64,000 nt of DNA. It comes from Ottelia alismoides (Eukaryota; Streptophyta; Magnoliopsida; Alismatales; Hydrocharitaceae). The notes under the pieces are model-generated. The model searched no databases and had not been told where the DNA came from. It worked only from the letters and a program-made list of their open reading frames with translations. How positions within the stretch are numbered: the first letter of the stretch is position 1; every line of letters begins with the position of its first letter. Shown one piece after another: positions 35,345-46,455 of the stretch. The stretch lies in assembly GCA_037367405.1 (NCBI GenBank), contig JAZKJV010010132.1, positions 620,001-684,000 of the forward strand, in the 5' to 3' direction. The position numbers and the translations under genes were made by a program.

Positions 35345-36257
35345 AAGATCCTACTGCCGGGGCGGGCGGTGTAGTCATCATCTCTCTCAATCTAAGACAG
35401 TATCATCAAGCCTCTCATCATGAGAAGGAGCTGGAGTCGTCTGTTTGCTCACCTACACTGGCAAACACTGGATACACATGCTTCAGATAGCATGTCTCCT
35501 TCGAATGTCCTGGACGGTGGCAATGTGAGCATGGGCCACGGTGACATCCTCCTCCTCGACACGGGATCCGCTCACGGAACTATAAAGTTCCCCCCTCTGC
35601 CTCGAGAAGATGCCATCGCAGATGGAGTTTGGGCCACGGTAGTAGATGAAGTAGTAATCCTGCTCAACCTCTTGTAGACCTCCTCCATCGGAGGTATCGT
35701 CTCTCCAGTAAGTAGTTGAGAACGTGTTGCATCGTACTCTGAGTCAAGGGATGATAGAAAGACTCATGTCATAGTGGCATTCTTGCATGTATGTTGTTGT
35801 TCAGTGCTGGTAGCAATGGGCATAAAGCTATGAAGATGCTCAAACATGCCTCGAAGATGCGAGAAGTGGGCGTGAAGAGGTCGGTCATTCTGCTTGGTCG
35901 AGAAAATGCCATACTGCAACTGGAGGATTTTGCTCTCATTCTTCGCTTTCCCATATGTGTCAGATAGGATATCCCACATAGCCTTGGTTGTGGGTTGATT
36001 GACGATGTCGTTGGCAACCTAAGCGTCCTGGAGAGTCAAATCTGTGCATAGGCATCATCTTGCTTCCATGAAGCATTAGCCCCAGTTTTGCCCGTCAGCT
36101 ATGCATCAGTTAAAATGTGCACCTTGTTATGGCACTGCATAAGGGTGCGAAACTGTATGGACCACAACTCGTAGTTGGTCTCATCCATCTTCACGATAGG
36201 AGCGGGGCCCTTGAAGACACCTGACGACAAAAAAACGCCACCCTTGATGTCTGACAT
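35345..36257 (-). pseudogene. copia B Gag (broken)
   Basis: On minus from ATG 36257 the frame begins MSDIKGGVFLSS with GPAPIVKMDETNYELWSIQF, a copia Gag N-terminus similar to that of element Z (62735). WDILSDTYGKAKNESKILQL follows at 35979, and a zinc-knuckle region (HCHRPGHSKETCYLKH) is near 35490. Stops and frameshifts split it. Confidence 0.75.
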
Positions 36258-36697
36258 GATGGAAAAATTACCAAAAATCTGAACCTAAACTAGGGAGTAG
36301 ACCTCTTTGAGCAAGTCTAAACAAACATATGAAGGAAAGGTTGTACATGTAGACTCATACAACCATCCTCTTCAATCCTTGTAGTCTAGTAATGGAAAAC
36401 GTGATTTATATGTCCGAAATCACATATTCCGATCAGAATCAGACCGTATAGGCCTGCAAAAGTGCCCGAACTGCAGCCCGCAAGCAGCAGCAGGTGGCAA
36501 GGTCGCAAGGTTGGGGAGGCCAGCTGGGGTGGTAGAGGCGACCGAAGGGGCTTACTAGGGTAGCATGTATGGACGACCGACGACAGGCAGATGCCCGGTC
36601 GGCGACCTGCAGGTCGGCGGCTGCGAGACGGGAGAATGGGGGGACGACGGGTAGGGTTAGGGTTTGGTGGGATGTGGGAACTCCGGTCCTGACCGTT
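36258..36697 (-). other. copia B leader, non-coding
   Basis: The stretch between primer site and gag start is GC-rich near 36450-36700. The 142-codon minus ORF at 36439-36867 crosses the LTR border and is not considered a gene. Confidence 0.6.
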
Positions 36698-36854
36698 GCT
36701 TCGATACCATGTTGGAGGAAAATTAGAATTATGATATAATTATTGAGACCATAGGGCCCTCTTATATAGGAGAAAAGCCCTGGGTAAATTACAAGAGATG
36801 TATATAAAAGAAAGAGAAATAAGAAATAAATATAAAGAGATAAATATCTCAATG

Positions 36855-37140
36855 GTAACCAATACAAAAACCTCCATTCATTGCTTTATTTACTATAATT
36901 ATCATCGCATCGGTGATAGGCACAAGAATTTGGGTAAGCAGACATCCCTGTCGAACCCCCTTTTAAGGTTGGAATCACATTGTAACCTAAAAAATATACC
37001 AACAATTTCAAAGTATTCTTAGTATATATCATAAAGTACCCTATTTGATGCAAGAAACCCCAAAATTTTGATTTCCATACCCTAATCCAAAACAAAGATG
37101 GATTAGAATGTATGATCACCTGTGAAGGATAACGGATATG
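36855..37140 (-). pseudogene. L1 LINE RT fragment upstream of the copia B insertion
   Basis: Minus reading contains KGVRQGCLLTQILVPI, the RQGCPLSP block that precedes the catalytic motif of L1 RTs. Together with YADD at about 29265 it shows that copia B (29302-36854) inserted between these two motifs of one L1 ORF2. Confidence 0.68.
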
Positions 37141-37504
37141 AGTTATGGCACATAAGCGACAATCAGTGGAGGAGGCATCTTGCTTACTTAAGCGTAGGGA
37201 CCCACGAGGTGCAACTAAGGAAGAGCTCTTCGAGGGAGGACAAAGGAAGAGTTGGTGAACATAAAGGCAATGTAGTTGTGGGTAGACTCACTTGAATGTC
37301 GTTCAACTTCCAATAGCCGTTTTAGAGGCAAAGGACAATATTTGAGCACATATCACATAACCGAAAGGTGATTTGAATATCATTTTTCAAATATACGTTT
37401 CTGCTAACATGATCAAAATGCGATGCAATACTGGTGTCACTAATGAAAAATGCAACAATGATGTCTCCCCTTGAAGATGTGATAATGATGTGGTATTAAT
37501 CAAT
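37141..37504. other. Unassigned spacer
   Basis: No domain, repeat boundary or exon could be recognised here. It may be decayed L1 or RTE flank. Confidence 0.5.
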
Positions 37505-39170
37505 AGCAAAGCCTTCTCCTGTGTCAAGTAGGACCATCTACATGGATTCTTTACCTATTTTCATATCTATTTTGGATCATTCTTTGACTTAGATCCAAAT
37601 AACTAAGATCCTTTCAGGATTTTTTGAGAAGAAAGATCCCTTTGAATGGTCTCCTTCCAATACTGCTTGGGCCTTCCTCATCCTCTCTTAACATGTTCAA
37701 CATTTCAAAACTCGCATCTTCTAAATGGTGCATCGGTCGACCTCCTTTACAAATGGCCATCAGGTTTTCTCTCATCGTATCCTCTATCGGAGCTAACCAA
37801 CTTTTCTTCTTATCACATCATTTTGAAGTTGATTTTTCTTTGTATGACCATATATCCACCATAGCATTTTTATTTCTGCCATTGTCATTCTCTGCACATA
37901 TCTGTGATTCACAGGACAACATTTAGATCCATCGAGTATAGTGAGTCTCATGGCTGCTTTACAATATTTTCCTTTTATTTTCAATAGAGATTTCTTATCA
38001 CATAAAATAGTAGAGGTTCTGAATATTGGCCTATGGGTCCTGTTATGCTCTATAGATCTGAATGTTGGCCTGCGAACCATAGACATGTGCAGAGAATGGC
38101 AATAGAAGAAATGAAATTACTTAGATGGATGTGTGGACATACACGTAAAGATCGGATTTCGAATGATCACATCAGAAGGAAAGTTGGTATAGATCTGATC
38201 GAGGATAAGATGCGAGAAAATCACTTAAGGTAGTTTGGCCATTTGCAAAGGAGGTCGGCTGATGTAGTACATGTTAGGAGATGCGAGTTTTGGGATGTTA
38301 AGCCGGCAAAGAGAGGTCGAGGAAGGCCCAAGAAGTGTTGGAATGAGACTATATCCGAAAGGATCTTAGTTTTTTGGATCTAAGCTTGAGAATGATCCAA
38401 GATAGATCTGAATGGAGGTAAAGAATCCATGTACTTAATGTGGGAAAAGACTTTGTTGTTATTATATAGAACGGTAGATGCTCCTCTCCAATTTAGCCAT
38501 CATGCATTTACTCTATGAGTAACATCTCCATCGATTTCCCCATGATGTTGCAAATTAGATCCCAAGTATTTAAAAAAATCTTTCTTCTGAAAGTTATCTT
38601 CTCTAATATTCATCTTGATTCTGTAACCACTGCTTCCATCAAATGTACACTCTGTATATTCGTTCTTAGCCCTACGTATATACAAAGTCCTTCAGTCTTT
38701 AAGGCATGTCCCCTAAGCTCAAGCTTCTCAATTACCCCATCTTTATTCTCATCCACCAACACAATATCATCGACAAACAACATACATCATGGTATCTCAT
38801 CCTCATATGACTATTCAACTCATTTACAATCAAAATTAAAAGGAATGGACTCAAAGCTTAATCTTGATGCGAACCGATGATGATGTCAAAATAGTTAGTC
38901 TTCTTAGTCTAGATCCTTACACGAGATGAAGCCCCATCATACATATCCTTTATAAGGTTAATATATTGTGCAGGCACTTGTCTCTTCTTCAAAACTCTCC
39001 ACAAGATCTCCCGTGGAACTGAATCCTAAGCCTTATCCAAATAAAAAAATCATATGAAGGTTCTTCCTTTTAGATCTATAAATCTCCATTCTTCTCAATA
39101 GGTTGATAGCTTCGATAGTTGAGCGAACTAGCATGAATCCAAATTGTTCTTCTCAACGAGTGGATAATGT
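37505..39170 (-). pseudogene. RTE-type LINE relic, interrupted by a second RTE fragment
   Basis: Minus frames give, from the right, LLRRMEIYRSKRKNLHMIF, LFVDDIVLVDENKDGVIEKL (RT catalytic FVDD), TWDLICNIMGKSMEM, then after a gap STILCDKKSLLKIKGKYCKA and HRYVQRMTMAEIKMLWW. It ends in the RTE 3' signature near 37505-37555. The gap at about 38016-38468 is filled by a plus-strand RTE fragment. Stops are frequent. Confidence 0.78.
38016..38468 (+). pseudogene. RTE-type LINE 3' fragment nested head-to-head in an RTE relic
   Basis: Plus-strand reading gives PVMLYRSECWPANHRHVQRM, MKLLRWMCGHTRKDRIS, KRGRGRPKKCWN and ends GAATCCATGTACTTAATGTGGG then TTG-like repeats at 38425-38468. It is similar to 26810-27254 and interrupts the minus-strand RTE relic. 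Confidence 0.78.
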
Positions 39171-39470
39171 TACAATATTCAAAGAAAAAAATATTTACTA
39201 TGAACGGCATTTTTGCTTTCCTATCATGTTAATTAGGATATTTTCTCGGCCAAGTGGTCACAATATGTGCAGACATCGTCTTGAATGGAAAAGATGTAAA
39301 GTAATACCAAGAGGACCAGTGGTTCGAATATTTTCTGGAACCCACACAATGATAGCTTATGCACCAGACTGTCTTTTTATATTCTTTAACGATCCATTAT
39401 AGCTTAGTTTGCTTGTTATTTACTCTTGAAAGTTTTATATTTAATGGGTATCGGTATTCTAGATTGTAAA
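39171..39470. other. Unassigned region
   Basis: The plus frame stays open to 39402 (tail GHNMCRHRLEWKRCKVIPRG, FSGTHTMIAYAPD). It resembles no transposon domain or host protein I recognise. It may be pre-insertion host DNA. Confidence 0.4.
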
Positions 39471-41987
39471 TGTTGAGATAGTTCTTATTTGTACTTTATT
39501 TATATTTCTTATTTCTCTATCTACTTTATCTAATTTTCCTATAGAGATTTTCTCCTATATAAGAGTCCTAGGGCCATAGTGAGATCATCAATTCTTTTTT
39601 TCCTTTTTCACATGATATCAGAGCGACGGTCCTAGTTCGGAGCTTGTGCTCTTGTCGCCCATCCCCACCAAACCCTAAGGGGGTGTGTCCCCTACTCGTT
39701 TCAACAGCAACAACAGCAGCCAAAGGGTGCCGCCACCCCCTTCAGTTTAGCGATAGCCGAAGCAGCCAAAGGTATGTCGTTGCTGCTCCTCGTGTCCAGC
39801 AGCAGTTGTAGGCTATCGCCACCGTCACGGATGTGCTGAACAACAGCAACGGCAACCACCTATTGCCATCGTCACCACCATGACAGGAGCTTTCTTCCCT
39901 CTCATGTGGTATCGGTTCCTGTGGCATCCTAGAAGTTCTTTTCGATGTCTATTGAGATCTGAAAATCGCTTCCAAAAAGCGATTTGATTCACTGTTCAGT
40001 CTGAGTGTGGTTTGATCATTTGAAACCACCCTATTTACTCGGAGAAGCCTCTAACGAATAGAAGAGGTTGCGGTATGAGTCTACATCCAGAACCATCTTC
40101 TTGTATGCCCGTGTAGATGCATTCATTCTTGTCGACAACCCCAATCTTTGTAGCAATTGTTATCGTGTCAGATAACATGGTTGACTCCAAAGTCGACGTC
40201 CCATCCTTAGGTGCCTTCAAAGGTCCAACATCCATTGTCAATATGGATGGGACTAATTATGAAGTATGAGTTGTGCGATTCATGAGCCTAATGCAGTGCA
40301 ATGGCCAGATGCACATTCTCATGCAAGATGAGCCAAGTAACAAGACTGGGGTTAATCCCTCGGGGGAGGCAGATTACGCAAACGCGTGTCTGGCTATCAA
40401 GGACAGTGTCCGTAGAGATAGCCAATGATATTCTAAGTTAGCCCAAACCAAAGGCGATGTTGGACATTCTCGCTGCTACCTACTTGCAGGCGAAAAATGA
40501 GTTGAAGATACTGCAACTTTAGCATGATATCTTCATATCCAAGTAGAACGAACACCCTCTTCACACCCTTTACACTTCTCTCAGGAGTATGTTTGAGAAG
40601 CTTCGTGGTTTTATTCCCTTGACTGCTTCACTAGAACAACTCAAGACTTACAGAGATTCGGTGATGACTGGAGTCTTTCTAGCAGCTCTTGATCCTGAAT
40701 GCAATGCAGCTCGATCGTGGATCCTTACTGATGCCACTATTCCTTTAATGGAGGAGGCATATCATAGATTGAATAGGCTTTCTATTATATATGATGGTGC
40801 TACTTAGCAATATATGACACCTTGGTTGCGGCTGCATCTCATGGTAGAGGGAGTTCTACACAGTACTGTAGGTGTGCTACCCATGGTAGGGGAGGGGGTA
40901 ATCGACCCCGTCAGCGATACACTTACTCTCACAAGTCATGTCATTCTGAGGATACATGCTACTCCAAGCATTGCTTTCCTGCTTCAGCTCGGGTTGCAGA
41001 GTAGACTCTGTCACATGGTGTTCCTCCTCTACATCATATTAGAGGTTCGATGAGCTTATGGCACAACTGAGAGAGATTACGCATGCACCCGGATCGTCTA
41101 TTGCTCCTTCAGGATCTTCAGAGGTAGTTGCGTCAGCATCTAAAACAACATCATGTACTACATATGCTTTTACTAGATGTTACAGAGCAGATTTGTCAGA
41201 ATGGATTATGGACTCAGGAGCTTCACATCATCTCTGTGGTGATAGAGGACATTTTAGTGCATACAGATCGATTCAGCCAGACATATATGTAGTTATAGCA
41301 GATGGGACCCACTCTCCCATTACTGGACAATGGGAGGTGCAGTTGACTTCGACAATGCGTCTAGAGAGTGTTCTTTATGCTCATGATTTTTCTATGAATT
41401 TATTATCTATTAGTCAAATCACCAAAAACTTACATTGTTGTGCCATAGTTGATCTATCTTCCCTTGTGTTTCAGGACATTCTTATGGATAGAATGATTGA
41501 ATTTGGTCGTGAGCAAGGAGGTCTCTAGACTGGTTCAGTCCCCATATGTTGGTGTTTCATCTCTTCACACCAGATCAGTCTCTCCTTATGTGTGGTACCT
41601 CCGGTTTGGTCATCTTCCTCTGCAGAAGTTGTGTCACATCCTTCCTCAGATTTCTCCCTTTGCTACCTTCCAATGCGAGGCTTGCCAGCTTGGGAAGCCC
41701 CACCAGTCTACTTTTCAGATTCGTCAGGGTTGTAGTAGTCATAGTATTTTTGAGTTGTTCTATATTGATATTTGGGGTCTGAGTCGTGTCCCAGACCACC
41801 AGGGACACGGATTTTATCTTGTTGTTATTGACGATTTCTCCATATTATCTTTGGTATTTCTACTTGAAAGTAAGTCTGATTGAGGTCATGTTATTCAATC
41901 CTTTATTAATGTAATAAAGAATGCTTTTTTCTGCAAATGTAAGGTATATTCGTTTGGACAATGCATTAGAATTCTGTAGTTTACATC
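39471..41987 (+). mobile_element. Short-LTR copia element T, 5' part (rest off window)
   Basis: The LTR 39471-39612 (142 bp, TGTTGAG...TCACA) has a TATA box (CTCCTATATAAGAG) and is followed by primer site TGATATCAGAGC. It is preceded by GTAAA (39466-39470), the expected target duplication. A broken gag starts at 40177. Protease (WIMDSGASHHLCGD), pre-integrase (CEACQLGKPHQS) and early integrase (FYIDIWGLSRVPDHQGH, IDDFS) follow to 41987, where element V begins. The 3' half should lie beyond the window if V and its nested load are an insertion. Confidence 0.85.
40177..41883 (+). pseudogene. copia T gag-protease-integrase (degenerate)
   Basis: Gag begins MVDSKVDVPSLGAFKGP and carries several stops. 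Its zinc-knuckle region at about 40930-40985 (KSCHSEDTCYSKHCFP) has lost the first cysteine pair in frame. The protease segment 41058-41528 keeps DSGAS. A stop (TAG, 41526-41528) follows GREQGGL. Integrase starts after CEACQLGKP and ends at the V insertion. Confidence 0.82.
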
Positions 41988-43086
41988 TGTTAACATTTGT
42001 GTTTTACCTTTTCTCTTATATCTTTTGTATAAGTGTGATTCTGTAAGGACCTTTTGTTAACTCTCCCTTCTACCTATAAATGGAAGGGACCTCTCATTTA
42101 TGAAATACAATTCATATTTTCCATTTATAGAAACCAACATGGTATCAAAGCCCTAGAGGATTTCCCCTCTCAGGTGATCTAAAAAAACCTCTTTCTCTTT
42201 TTCCATCACCACCGCCACCATCATCCGATCTTCTCCAGCATCGTCGCTCTTCCGATCGCTGCTCGCCACCCTTCCTATCTCTTATTTCTGCCCCTTCCAG
42301 CACTGCTTCCTTCCAGCGTTCCCCCTTTCCAGCGCTTCGCCACCATCACTTCATATCACTGCTTTCTTACACCAGTGCCCCGTCGTTGCACCACCATCTC
42401 ACATCGTCGGTGCTCCTGTTCCAGGGCTCCAGCATCACAACATAGCCAACACCACCACTTTCGGTAGACGGCAACAACATTGCTCTCTAGGGAGACCCCG
42501 GATTGATGTGATTAGCCACGTTCTTACTTTATATTTGTTGTGATTTGTGTGTCTTTGGTTCTAAATTCGTGAAAAAAAAAAGTATGAAATAGTCGATTAC
42601 TCGACTCACGAAGGGAAAATGAAGAACACCTTCTTTGGCCCATCACTAAGTTAGATGGAGGCAAAATGTTGTGGACCCTATCATTATTGGATGTGATTGA
42701 AGGTCATGAAAAAGAACATATTATTACTTAAGAGGAATCAAAAGACAAGACTGACAAGTATACGACATGGAATAAGGATAATGCAATGGTCAAAGCATGG
42801 ATTATGAACAGTTGTGTACCACGTATTGCCAATGACATTTCGCACTATAAAACTGCTAAGTGCATGGGGGATAACCCACGCCAAACATCTTCTGAAGAGA
42901 AGAACTATGCAAAGATCCACCAGCTTTATGTGGATATTGTTGGGAGAAATGAGCAAGTTATTTATTCCATGAACCCTAGGCTCTCTTATATAGGAGAGTA
43001 GCCTATGGGTAAATTACATAAAGCATACTAAGAGGAAAAACAAAATAACAGAAAGTACAGATACATGTATACGTTAACACTCCCCC

Positions 43087-43980
43087 TCAAGATGGAGCAT
43101 AGATATCAATCATGCTCAGCTTGGAAGCACACTTCTGAAATGGACCTCGTAGCAATGCCTTGGTGAATATGTCTGCAGTCTGATTCTCTGAAGTAACATG
43201 AGATGTAGCAATGAATCCTTTCTGAATCATATCATCTATGAAGTGACAATCCACCTCAATATGCTTGGTCCGCTCATGGAATGCAGGATTGTTTGCAATA
43301 AACAAAGCAGCCTGATTATCACATTCCAAGTTCATAGGAAGTGGTACATCTAAACATAGATCTGTCAGCACCGCTTTCACCCACATCATCTCTGTAGTAG
43401 CCTGGGCCATAGCCCTATATTCGGATTCAGCACTAGATCTAGCTACCACAGTTTGTTTCTTGCTCCTCCATGAGACTAGGGCATCTCCAACATAGACGGC
43501 ATACCCTGAGGTGGACTTCCTATCCTTGGGACATCCTGCATAGTCTGCATCTGCGCATGCTGAGATAGAAATCCCCTTTCCTTTCTTGAATAGCAGACCT
43601 GCACCTGAAGAAGATTTGAGATATCTAAGTATCATGTGTATTGCATCCATATGCACCTGGCGTGGTTGCTCCATGAACTGGCTCACACGGCTCACTGCAA
43701 ACAATATATCTGGCCTAGTGATCGTGACATATAACAGTTTGCCTACCAGTTCTCTATATCTTCTCCTGTCCACCTCCTCTGTGTTATCTTCATAAAGCTT
43801 CATGCTGGGGTCCATTGGTGTCGTAGCAGGTCGACACTCGAGCATACATGTTTCACTCAACAGATCAGTAACATATTTCCTTTGTGACGTGACTAGCCCA
43901 TAGGAATTTCTAGCAAATTCAAGCCCCAGAAAGTATCTAAGGACCCCAAGATCCTTAGTGACAAACTCACTACCCAGCAT
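43087..43980 (-). CDS. copia U Pol part 2: RT thumb and RNase H, 297 residues
   Basis: It continues part 1 in the same frame beyond one TGA codon. LGSEFVTKDLGVLRYFLGLE and TRPDILFAVSRVSQFMEQPR are the RT end. RNase H has acidic residues in ACADADYAGC, SAESEYRAMA and ECDNQAALFIAN, then HERTKHIEVDCHFI and QTADIFTKAL. It stops at IDIYAPS just before the purine tract, the normal copia ending. Apart from the single stop upstream, it looks functional. Confidence 0.9.
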   Translation of the reverse strand: MLGSEFVTKDLGVLRYFLGLEFARNSYGLVTSQRKYVTDLLSETCMLECRPATTPMDPSMKLYEDNTEEVDRRRYRELVGKLLYVTITRPDILFAVSRVSQFMEQPRQVHMDAIHMILRYLKSSSGAGLLFKKGKGISISACADADYAGCPKDRKSTSGYAVYVGDALVSWRSKKQTVVARSSAESEYRAMAQATTEMMWVKAVLTDLCLDVPLPMNLECDNQAALFIANNPAFHERTKHIEVDCHFIDDMIQKGFIATSHVTSENQTADIFTKALLRGPFQKCASKLSMIDIYAPS

Positions 43981-44013
43981 TTCTTTCGCCTGCCTTATGC
44001 CCTGCTCATCATC

Positions 44014-46455
44014 TCAAGTAATCAAGATGTCATCAACATAAACCATAATGACAATGATACCTCTCACTGTTTTCTGTACAAACAAGGAATGATCAGCATT
44101 GGAGCGTTTGTATCCTTGTTTCTCGAAGAGATCCGAGAGCTTTTGAAACCATGCTCTGGGACTCTGCTTAAGGCCATATATAGCCTTATGCAACCTGCAT
44201 ACCTTGGAGCACTCCCCCTCAACAGCAAAACCAGGTGGCTGTTGCATATATACTTCCTCCTGCAAATCTCCATATAGAAATGCATTCTTCACGTCCAACT
44301 GAAGGAGCGACCAGTCTCGAGCAACTGCAACTGACAATAAGATCCTTAGGGTGGAATGACGTGCCACTGGCGAGAAGGTGTCAAGATAATCCACCCCATA
44401 TGTTTGTGTGAAGCCACGTGCCACCAGACGTGCCTTGTACCTGTCAATGGATCCATCTGCATTTTGCTTCACTGTGAACACCCACTTGCAGCTCACTGGA
44501 TTCGCATCTGGAGGTATAGGAACCAAAGTCCAAGTTTCTCTGGACTGAAGTGCGGCCATTTCTTCTTCCATTGCAAGCCGCCATCTACTATCCTGCAGAG
44601 CCTCATGATGATTCCGTGGAATATCTATGGCTGAAAGTGCCATAGCAAACGATCTGAAATCTCCAGATAGCCGCTCAAAGGACACAAAGGCTGATAATGG
44701 ATATTTGGCGCAACTCCTCGTCGACTTCCTTAAAGCAATGGGTACATCCAAATCAGCTGTAGGCTCATCTGGCTCCTGCACCACATCCTGCTCAGAAATG
44801 TCGTCAGATCCATCAACATTAATATTCTCATTACATACCATAGGCGAGCTAGTAGACGAGTCATGACCATGAGCTGGTGGAGGAGGCCTGTGGGTATAAT
44901 GGAAAGGGAATGGTGAGATGGGTTGTTGTGGTAGCGGTGGTGGTGGTGGAGGTTTGGATGACGGCATCTGAGGTGGTAGTGGTGTCATGTATATGGCATC
45001 ATGTGGTGTAGGTGGAAGTTGATTGTCTCCAGATGCTGAAAAATACATACTAGATTCAAAAAATGTAACATCTGCACTAATCATATACCGCCGACGCAAA
45101 GGATCAAAGCACTTGTACCCCTTTTGAGTTCTGGAGTACCCGACAAAGACACACTTGACAGCCCTAGGAGAGAGCTTGTCAGTACCCGGTGACAACTGAT
45201 GGACAAACGCAACCGACCCAAACACACGAGAAGTGAGAGTAAACAGATCCTTGTCAGGATAAATGAGTGAGAACGGAATCTGTTCATTCAAGACAGACGA
45301 AGGCATCCGATTGATTAGGTAACATGCAGTAAGAACTGCATCACCCCAGTAGGAATATGGAACATGACTCTGTATAAGTAGAGATCTAGTGACATCAAGT
45401 AGGTGACGGTGTTTTCTTTCAGCAATCCCATTCTGTTGAGATGTATGGGCACAAGATGTTTGGTGAACAATTCCTTTTGATGAGTAGTAATTAGCAAGAA
45501 AATTAGTGCACAACTCTAAAGCATTGTCACTTCTTATACTTTTCACAGACGTAGAAAAAACATTTTGGATTTCATTCAGAAAGTGAATAATTATATTTCC
45601 GGCTTCAGATTTATTTTTCATCAGAAACACCCACGACACTCTAGAAAAATCATCCACAAATACAATATAATATCTGTGTCCCTGATGATCAGGTACACGA
45701 CTCGGACCCCAGACATCAACATGAAATAACTCAAACTTGGAGGTACTACTCCGACCTGTACGACTGGGAAAGGACGACCTGTGATGCTTTCCCAACTGAC
45801 ATGCCTCACACTGAACAGATGTGTGAGGAAGACTATAAGGCACTACTCGACGTAACTTTTGAAGCGGTAAATGACCTAAACGCAGATGCCACAGTAAAGG
45901 GGATACTTGGCCAGAAGAAGATGATGTGGTTCCAGCAAATGAGGTCTGATTCAGGCGGTAAAGGCCTCCTTGCTCATAGCCATGACCAATCACGTTGCCC
46001 GTATGGATGTCCTGAAAAATCAAAGAAGATGAATCAAAAATTGCCCGACAATGAAGATCCTTCGTAATCTGACTAATTGACAATAGGTTCATTGAGAAAT
46101 CAGGTGCATGTAGCACATTCTTGAGCTGCATAGACGGTGTCAATCTAATCTCCCCCTGACCAGTGATGGGGGAATGTGTGCCATTTGCAATGACAACTGT
46201 CCGTCCCGGAGGAATCTGGGTATAACATGTAAGTAGACTCTGGTCGCCACATAGGTGATGTGTAGCGCCTGAGTCCATAATCCATGGCAGTGTATCAGGA
46301 CTACTACTATGAAGTGCAAGTATACTACCTGAAGCACTGGCAGAAGTGGAGGCAGAGGCAGCTGCATCAGAATGACTCTCTGTAGTCAGTGCTGGACCCG
46401 ATGGTGGGATAATGCCCCTCAGACGGGCAACTAGATCTTCAAATCGCTGATCCAA
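44014..46455 (-). CDS. copia U Pol part 1: protease, integrase, RT to YVDD, 813 residues
   Basis: One long open frame contains the aspartic protease motif WIMDSGATHHLCGD (Asp at residue 61). The pre-integrase HHCC region follows (WHLRLGHLPLQ, CEACQLGKHHRS). The integrase core has a D-D-E set (VDVWGPSRVP, SIRSDNALEL, GIAERKHRHLLD), then a Pro-rich spacer. RT reads CKWVFTVKQNADGS, YKARLVARGFTQTYGVDYLD, LDVKNAFLYGDLQEEVYMQQ and ends VYVDDILIT. These domains cut, copy and integrate element cDNA. The frame starts at MDQRFEDLVARLRGI, a fragment of the former gag C-terminus. A TGA after DDILIT separates it from part 2, where relatives have GGA. Confidence 0.93.
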   Translation of the reverse strand: MDQRFEDLVARLRGIIPPSGPALTTESHSDAAASASTSASASGSILALHSSSPDTLPWIMDSGATHHLCGDQSLLTCYTQIPPGRTVVIANGTHSPITGQGEIRLTPSMQLKNVLHAPDFSMNLLSISQITKDLHCRAIFDSSSLIFQDIHTGNVIGHGYEQGGLYRLNQTSFAGTTSSSSGQVSPLLWHLRLGHLPLQKLRRVVPYSLPHTSVQCEACQLGKHHRSSFPSRTGRSSTSKFELFHVDVWGPSRVPDHQGHRYYIVFVDDFSRVSWVFLMKNKSEAGNIIIHFLNEIQNVFSTSVKSIRSDNALELCTNFLANYYSSKGIVHQTSCAHTSQQNGIAERKHRHLLDVTRSLLIQSHVPYSYWGDAVLTACYLINRMPSSVLNEQIPFSLIYPDKDLFTLTSRVFGSVAFVHQLSPGTDKLSPRAVKCVFVGYSRTQKGYKCFDPLRRRYMISADVTFFESSMYFSASGDNQLPPTPHDAIYMTPLPPQMPSSKPPPPPPLPQQPISPFPFHYTHRPPPPAHGHDSSTSSPMVCNENINVDGSDDISEQDVVQEPDEPTADLDVPIALRKSTRSCAKYPLSAFVSFERLSGDFRSFAMALSAIDIPRNHHEALQDSRWRLAMEEEMAALQSRETWTLVPIPPDANPVSCKWVFTVKQNADGSIDRYKARLVARGFTQTYGVDYLDTFSPVARHSTLRILLSVAVARDWSLLQLDVKNAFLYGDLQEEVYMQQPPGFAVEGECSKVCRLHKAIYGLKQSPRAWFQKLSDLFEKQGYKRSNADHSLFVQKTVRGIIVIMVYVDDILIT

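Larger units (their letters stand above)
29302..36854 (-). mobile_element. Short-LTR copia element (B), complete but degenerate
   Basis: LTRs lie at 29302-29451 and 36710-36854 (about 145-150 bp) with a flanking duplication GTAAC (29297-29301, 36855-36859). The primer site TGGTATCGAAGC is on minus at 36698-36709, and the purine tract is at 29452-29465. The LTR outer dinucleotides have decayed from CA to TA and TG on plus. A third copy of the non-autonomous family (31916-34508) interrupts its integrase; without it the element is about 5 kb. Coding is broken throughout. It sits inside an L1 RT domain. Confidence 0.9.
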
